Origin: Chaetoderma sp. LZ-2023a
Taxonomy: Eukaryota > Mollusca > Caudofoveata > Chaetodermatida > Chaetodermatidae
Length of the DNA: 64,000 bases
Reading direction: 5' to 3'
Assembly (NCBI GenBank): GCA_034401795.1
Contig: CM067370.1
Location: 53,282,880 to 53,346,879 of the forward strand
Shown one piece after another: positions 58,068 through 64,000 of the stretch. Under the pieces are notes generated by a model that saw only the letters and a list, made by a program, of their open reading frames with translations, had not been told where the DNA came from and searched no databases. Position 1 is the first letter of the stretch, and every line of letters starts with the position of its first letter. A program made the position numbers and the translations under genes.

Positions 58068-61000
58068 ATGTTCCGGGTGTCATTATGGAATGTCAATGGA
58101 TTGGTAACTCAAACCCATAACAAAATCAATTCACCTTTATTTCAAAACTTAGCCACTAATAGTGATATTATATTACTAAATGAAACGTGGAGTTCGAACC
58201 TGTTCAATTATGATTTAGATGAATTTAATTATTTCGCTTTGCATAGACCAAGGAATATAAGGACAAAGCGCGATTCAGGTGGGTTGCTTATTTACATCAG
58301 AACAAGCCTGTCACGTGGTATTTCATTACAGAGTACAGAAGGAGATGATATAATGTGGATACTTTTGGACAAAGATTATTTTGACCTAAGTGGCGATTTA
58401 GCCTATATATCTGTCTCTGTTATGTTCTGCCACATGGCTCTCCCAGAACAGGTGAAGTGGAGATTGAAGTTTTTGACAGGCTTGCCTCTTTTCTTACAAA
58501 AACGAAACATAGCAATTGTAATTGTAATTGTAATTTTTTAATTGGTGGAGATTTTAACGCCAGACCAAACATTTTGCCTGATTGTATTTTAAATGATAAT
58601 TCCGAACATGTTCTTGTAAATAATCATTAGTATGAAGACTTTCCACTACCTCGATTCTCAAAAGATCTTGTAAATGCGAATGGAAATGGGCATGGGCTAT
58701 TAGAATTTTGTAAGGAATCGGGACTTCGGATTTTGGAATGTAGATTTGGAAATAAGGGGTTGGGGAGATAACATGTATAACACCCAGTGGAATTAGTGTA
58801 GTAGACTATTTCCTCTGCTATGCCAACAACATCGATCTTGATAATAGTTTTATGATTAATTTTCCGAACGAGTTATCAGATCACAGCGTAATACAGAGCG
58901 TGTACTCTAACTTGTAGTTTCAGTACCGAATCGTATTTGTAGGAACGACGTAAACAAAATCACAATTCAGAAATATGTTTGGAACGCAGAGCAAAGTCCT
59001 GAATATAGAACTAATATTATGTTCGAACATGTCCAGGCCTTACTTTTTACTATGAGCAAATTACTGGATGAAGTGCCGATTCCCAGTGCAAAATCGGTAG
59101 AGGGAGCGGTTAATACATTTACCTTAGCGATAAAAGCAGCGGCGGAAAATTTATTCCTTAAATCAAACAATAACAAACAGCGAAAACATCGAAGAAGCTT
59201 ACCGCAAAACTACTCCGCTGATTGCGAAATAAAAAGAAAACCATTTTTTCGTGTGTTGAATGCTTTCAGAGCCGAGAACACATAATTATTACGTATAAAT
59301 ACGGTGACGGCGCGAACGGAGTTTAAGAAATCGGTAAAGAAATTCAACAATGAGCAACGAGCCATTTTAACGAATCAACTAATTAACGCTCAATATACGG
59401 ATACAAAATTTATAGTGGAAACTGCTAAAAACCAAAAGTAACACGAAAATGGGAAATATCACGGGCGGATGATTTTGTTGAATTTTTTAAAGCAGTCAGC
59501 AACCCAGATAGTGAATTTTACAGCCCGGATGCTGATGTTAAAGACTATGTCTTCGAATACAGCCGAGATCCGAATGTGCAAATTGTTTTAGAAGAGTTAA
59601 ACACTGAAATATCCGGTTCGGAAATTCTGAAGGCTATTAAACAATTAAAAAATAATAAAAGTGCTGGACCGGACTTACTTATTAATGAATTTTATATAAA
59701 TGCAAGACGAGTTATTACCACATTTGTTAACATTATTTAATACAATTCTTCGCAGTGGAAATTTTCCCCATACTTGATCCGAAGGCATTTTGATACCATT
59801 ACACAAGAAAGGTCGGGTTAATGACGTGAATAATTATAGGGGTATCACTTTATTAAGTACACTAGGAAAATTGTTCACCAAGGTTTTGAATAATAGATTG
59901 AACAATTGGGCAGAAATTAATCAAATTTATGTTGAGGCGCCAGCCGGGTTTAGGGCTGGGTATAGCACCATAGATCACATCTTTGTCCTAAGTGGGCTTA
60001 TCTCACATATTTTAAGTAAGGGTAAGAAATTGTATTGTATTTTTGTAGATTTTAGTACTGCTTTCGATTATGTAATACGTGATTGTTTCTGGTATAAGAT
60101 ATTAAAATTAGGGGTCAGGGGAAACATAATTAATATAATGATGTCAATGTATAGCAGCCTTAAAACCCGCGTACGCGTAAATTCAGAACTGTCTGACTCT
60201 TTTGGTTGTAGTACAGGGGTACGACAAGGCGAAAGGTTTTCACCGTTTTTATTTGCCATGTATGTGAATGATTTAGAAGAGGAACTAATCAGACGAGGGA
60301 TAGATTGTATTGATTTGACTCTGTCAAAGCTGTTTTTAATATTGTATGCAGATGATATTGTTTTAATGTCGGAGTCAACCCAGGGAATACAAAATGGATT
60401 TAATATCTTATATGACTACTGCAATAGATGGCGTTTAACGGTAAATGCAGAGAAGACAAAGGCCGTTGTTTTCAGGCGTGGTGGACGCCTAAATCAAAGA
60501 GAAACGTTTCAGTACGGGACACATGAGCTGGAAGTCGTTAAAGAGTTCAAATATTTAGGTATCACTTTTGCGACTTCGGGCTCATTTCTCCCGGCACAGA
60601 AATGTCTCGCTGAGCAAGCTCAGAAAGCCAGTTTTGCCCTAAAGAAATATTGTTGCGGATTTGCAGGATCAACGCCTAATCACTTGTGTATTTTATTCGA
60701 TAAATTAATTCTACCGATTTTTTGTTAGAGCAGCGAGGTTTGGGGGTTTCATCCAGCAATGGATGTAGAAAAATGTCACTTACGTTTTTGCAAGCAATTA
60801 TTGAAGGTAAAACAAAGCACATCTAATTGTGTTGTCTATGGTGAATTGGGTAGGCTTCCGTTATGGTTTAATAGAGAAATTAGAATATTAAAGTATTGGC
60901 TTAAAGTAATAGAAGCACAGCCACATAGGTTAATAAGATGTATATATGATGTTTTATATACTGATTGTACTGTCAATGCCCGGCCTAACTGGGTAAGTAA

Positions 61001-61500
61001 CCTCAGGGACATGCTATGTAGACGAGGCTTTAATGATGTGTGCACAACTCAAGCTAAAAATGTAGGCAAGAATATGTTCATATTGTATTATAAGCAACGC
61101 ATGTATGATAACTATTTCCAAGAATGGTCAAGAATACTCGCAAACAGCAGCAAAACCAGGTTATACAAGTATTTTTGTAATGAAATAAGCTATAAACATT
61201 ACCTGGACAATGTAAAAATAATTAAACACAGAGAGGCTTTAACGAAAACCCGGACAGACAGCCATCAATTGCACGTTGAAACAGGCAGATGGCACAAACC
61301 TGACCCAACGCCACTGTCAGAGAGAATTTGCCCATTTTGTAAAGATGATATAGAAGACGAGTAGCACTTTATCCTCATATGCTCACAATATAACGCTCTA
61401 CGTAAATCTCTTATTAAGCCCTATTATTATATGAGACCCAGTGTTTTTAAATTCACTTAATTATTCCAACATTAGAATTCTACAATCCTGAAGGAACTAG
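58068..61500 (+). pseudogene. LINE ORF2: endonuclease, reverse transcriptase, zinc-finger tail
   Basis: Endonuclease from 58,068: MFRVSLWNVNGLVTQTHNK, LLNETW, GGLLIYIRTSLSRG. An ATTGTA expansion (about 58,512-58,540) shifts the frame just before IGGDFNARP. The nuclease ends with VVDYFLCYA and ELSDHSVIQ in other frames. RT run-in is LKAIKQLKNNKSAGPDLL. The open frame 59,790-60,728 carries IPLHKKGRVNDVNNYRGITL, FVDFSTAFD (motif A), STGVRQGERFSPFLFAMYVN, ILYADDIVL (catalytic) and EFKYLGITF. 60,759-61,364 holds the tail to ERICPFCKDDIEDE, where TAG (61,362-61,364) interrupts the C...C...H...C finger that continues HFILICSQYN. The clade is not certain; motif style suits the jockey/I/CR1 group. Confidence 0.8.
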
Positions 61501-61996
61501 CAGCTTTTATTTACCATGCTTTAAAGGTGCGTACTGATTTCATAACTCTTCGACTAACCATCAGTCTAATCTGTCTATGACTTCCTCGAGTTTCCACGAT
61601 AATAATAATTGCATAGAATAAGAGCAAAACGTACAATAAATGCTCATTTGCAGTCCAAGAGAGGCGTGTTTCCGACAATTGAGCATGGGAACAACTGGCT
61701 CAGTATATAACCGAGCCAGGGTTACGGTGCACAATTCTCATAAACACGCTTCTGGACTCGCAAATGGTCATTTAACACCAATCCAAACCAGAATGTTACC
61801 GTTTTCCATATAGCAGACCAGCAGGGAAAATATTTCGTTTATTGTAATTAATAGCCTGTGTAATTATATATGATTTTATTGAAAATTGTATTGTGCAACT
61901 GCATTGTATTCTAGTGTCTGTCACAAAATGTCTCTGTGACTGTGCACACTCAAGGGCCAAGGGCCAAGTGCCTATTGTGGAATAAAATCTATCTAT

Positions 61997-62101
61997 CATT
62001 AAACTACGGACAATCTACGTAGTCATGAATCCGCTCAATGGCGTCATTGAGTAATGGTAATTTACCGCTACTTATTGACGAGTTGCTTCAACACTTATTG
62101 G
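61997..62101. repeat. Third copy of the 157-bp repeat (partial)
   Basis: It starts CATTAAACTACGGACAATCT and matches 54,755-54,860 through TTATTGACGAGT.GCTTCA, with a 7-base gap after GTAGTC. It directly follows the LINE tail. Confidence 0.8.

Positions 62102-64000
<1,899 letters not shown>

Larger units (their letters stand above)
54916..61996 (+). mobile_element. Near-complete LINE (jockey/I/CR1-like)
   Basis: About 7 kb: a 5' region with two tandem monomers, ORF1, ORF2 with endonuclease and RT, and an AATAAAATCTATCTATC tail. It lies between copies of the 157-bp repeat. The right boundary is clear, because the tail is followed by CATTAAACTACGG. The left boundary is an estimate. ORFs carry several frameshifts and stops but most motifs are preserved. 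Confidence 0.7.

Overview
This window is eukaryotic and almost certainly from an animal, probably a marine invertebrate. It is AT-rich, has no operons and no host gene I can recognise. It carries a mix of element classes: Penelope-like, Ty3/gypsy, DIRS-like, LINE, Tc1/mariner, PIF/Harbinger, a tRNA-derived SINE and a foldback MITE. A mollusc is possible, but that rests only on a vague resemblance of one repeat and should be treated as a guess. The window reads as a graveyard of nested mobile elements and satellites. The best preserved coding sequences are a Penelope-like ORF and a Tc1 transposase with a single internal stop.

Layout. Positions 1-11,170 are a 22-bp minisatellite field. It runs in one orientation up to about 9,295 and in the opposite orientation, as a diverged subfamily, from about 9,303 to 11,075. 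A Penelope-like retroelement (3,133-7,971, minus strand) sits inside the first part, and three copies of a tRNA-derived SINE sit in the second. Positions 11,170-13,800 are mostly anonymous sequence with a tandem repeat and a TAA microsatellite. A 24-bp minisatellite (13,790-14,534) is fused directly to the head of a truncated Tc1 element.

Positions 15,030-30,013 hold two copies of one Ty3/gypsy family in opposite orientations. Copy A (plus strand) keeps part of an LTR and a gag start. Copy B (minus strand) keeps gag N-terminus, RT, RNase H, integrase, a basic C-terminal tail and two LTR pieces. The LTR is very long: 3.3 kb is shown directly by the A/B comparison and about 4.6 kb is inferred. 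Tc1 pieces or a whole Tc1 lie at three of the junctions. A whole Tc1 (30,056-31,711) is followed by a long TA tract and a palindrome built from LTR-derived sequence.

Positions 32,000-48,000 are low-copy or anonymous DNA with small tandem duplications and two copies of an interspersed repeat, one of which carries a 143-bp insertion with a target-site duplication. The same stretch holds a decayed gypsy integrase (37.5-38.3 kb), a 130-150-bp tandem repeat (44.3-45.0 kb) and a decayed DIRS-like RT/RNase H/tyrosine recombinase (45.0-46.6 kb). Positions 48,240-53,750 hold a PIF/Harbinger fragment, a LINE ORF2 tail and a decayed Tx1/L1-like LINE. A palindromic 356-bp MITE lies at 54,157-54,512. A LINE of about 7 kb with two tandem 5'-UTR monomers, ORF1 and ORF2 occupies about 54,916-61,996. 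The window ends with (AGT)n arrays and anonymous sequence.

Nothing here acts as a pathway. The relationships are those of insertion, truncation and recombination between mobile elements. The most interesting leads are the A7 slippery run that decides whether the Penelope ORF1 and RT frames are fused, the giant-LTR gypsy pair that forms a 3.3-kb inverted repeat, and the LTR-derived palindrome beside the intact-length Tc1.
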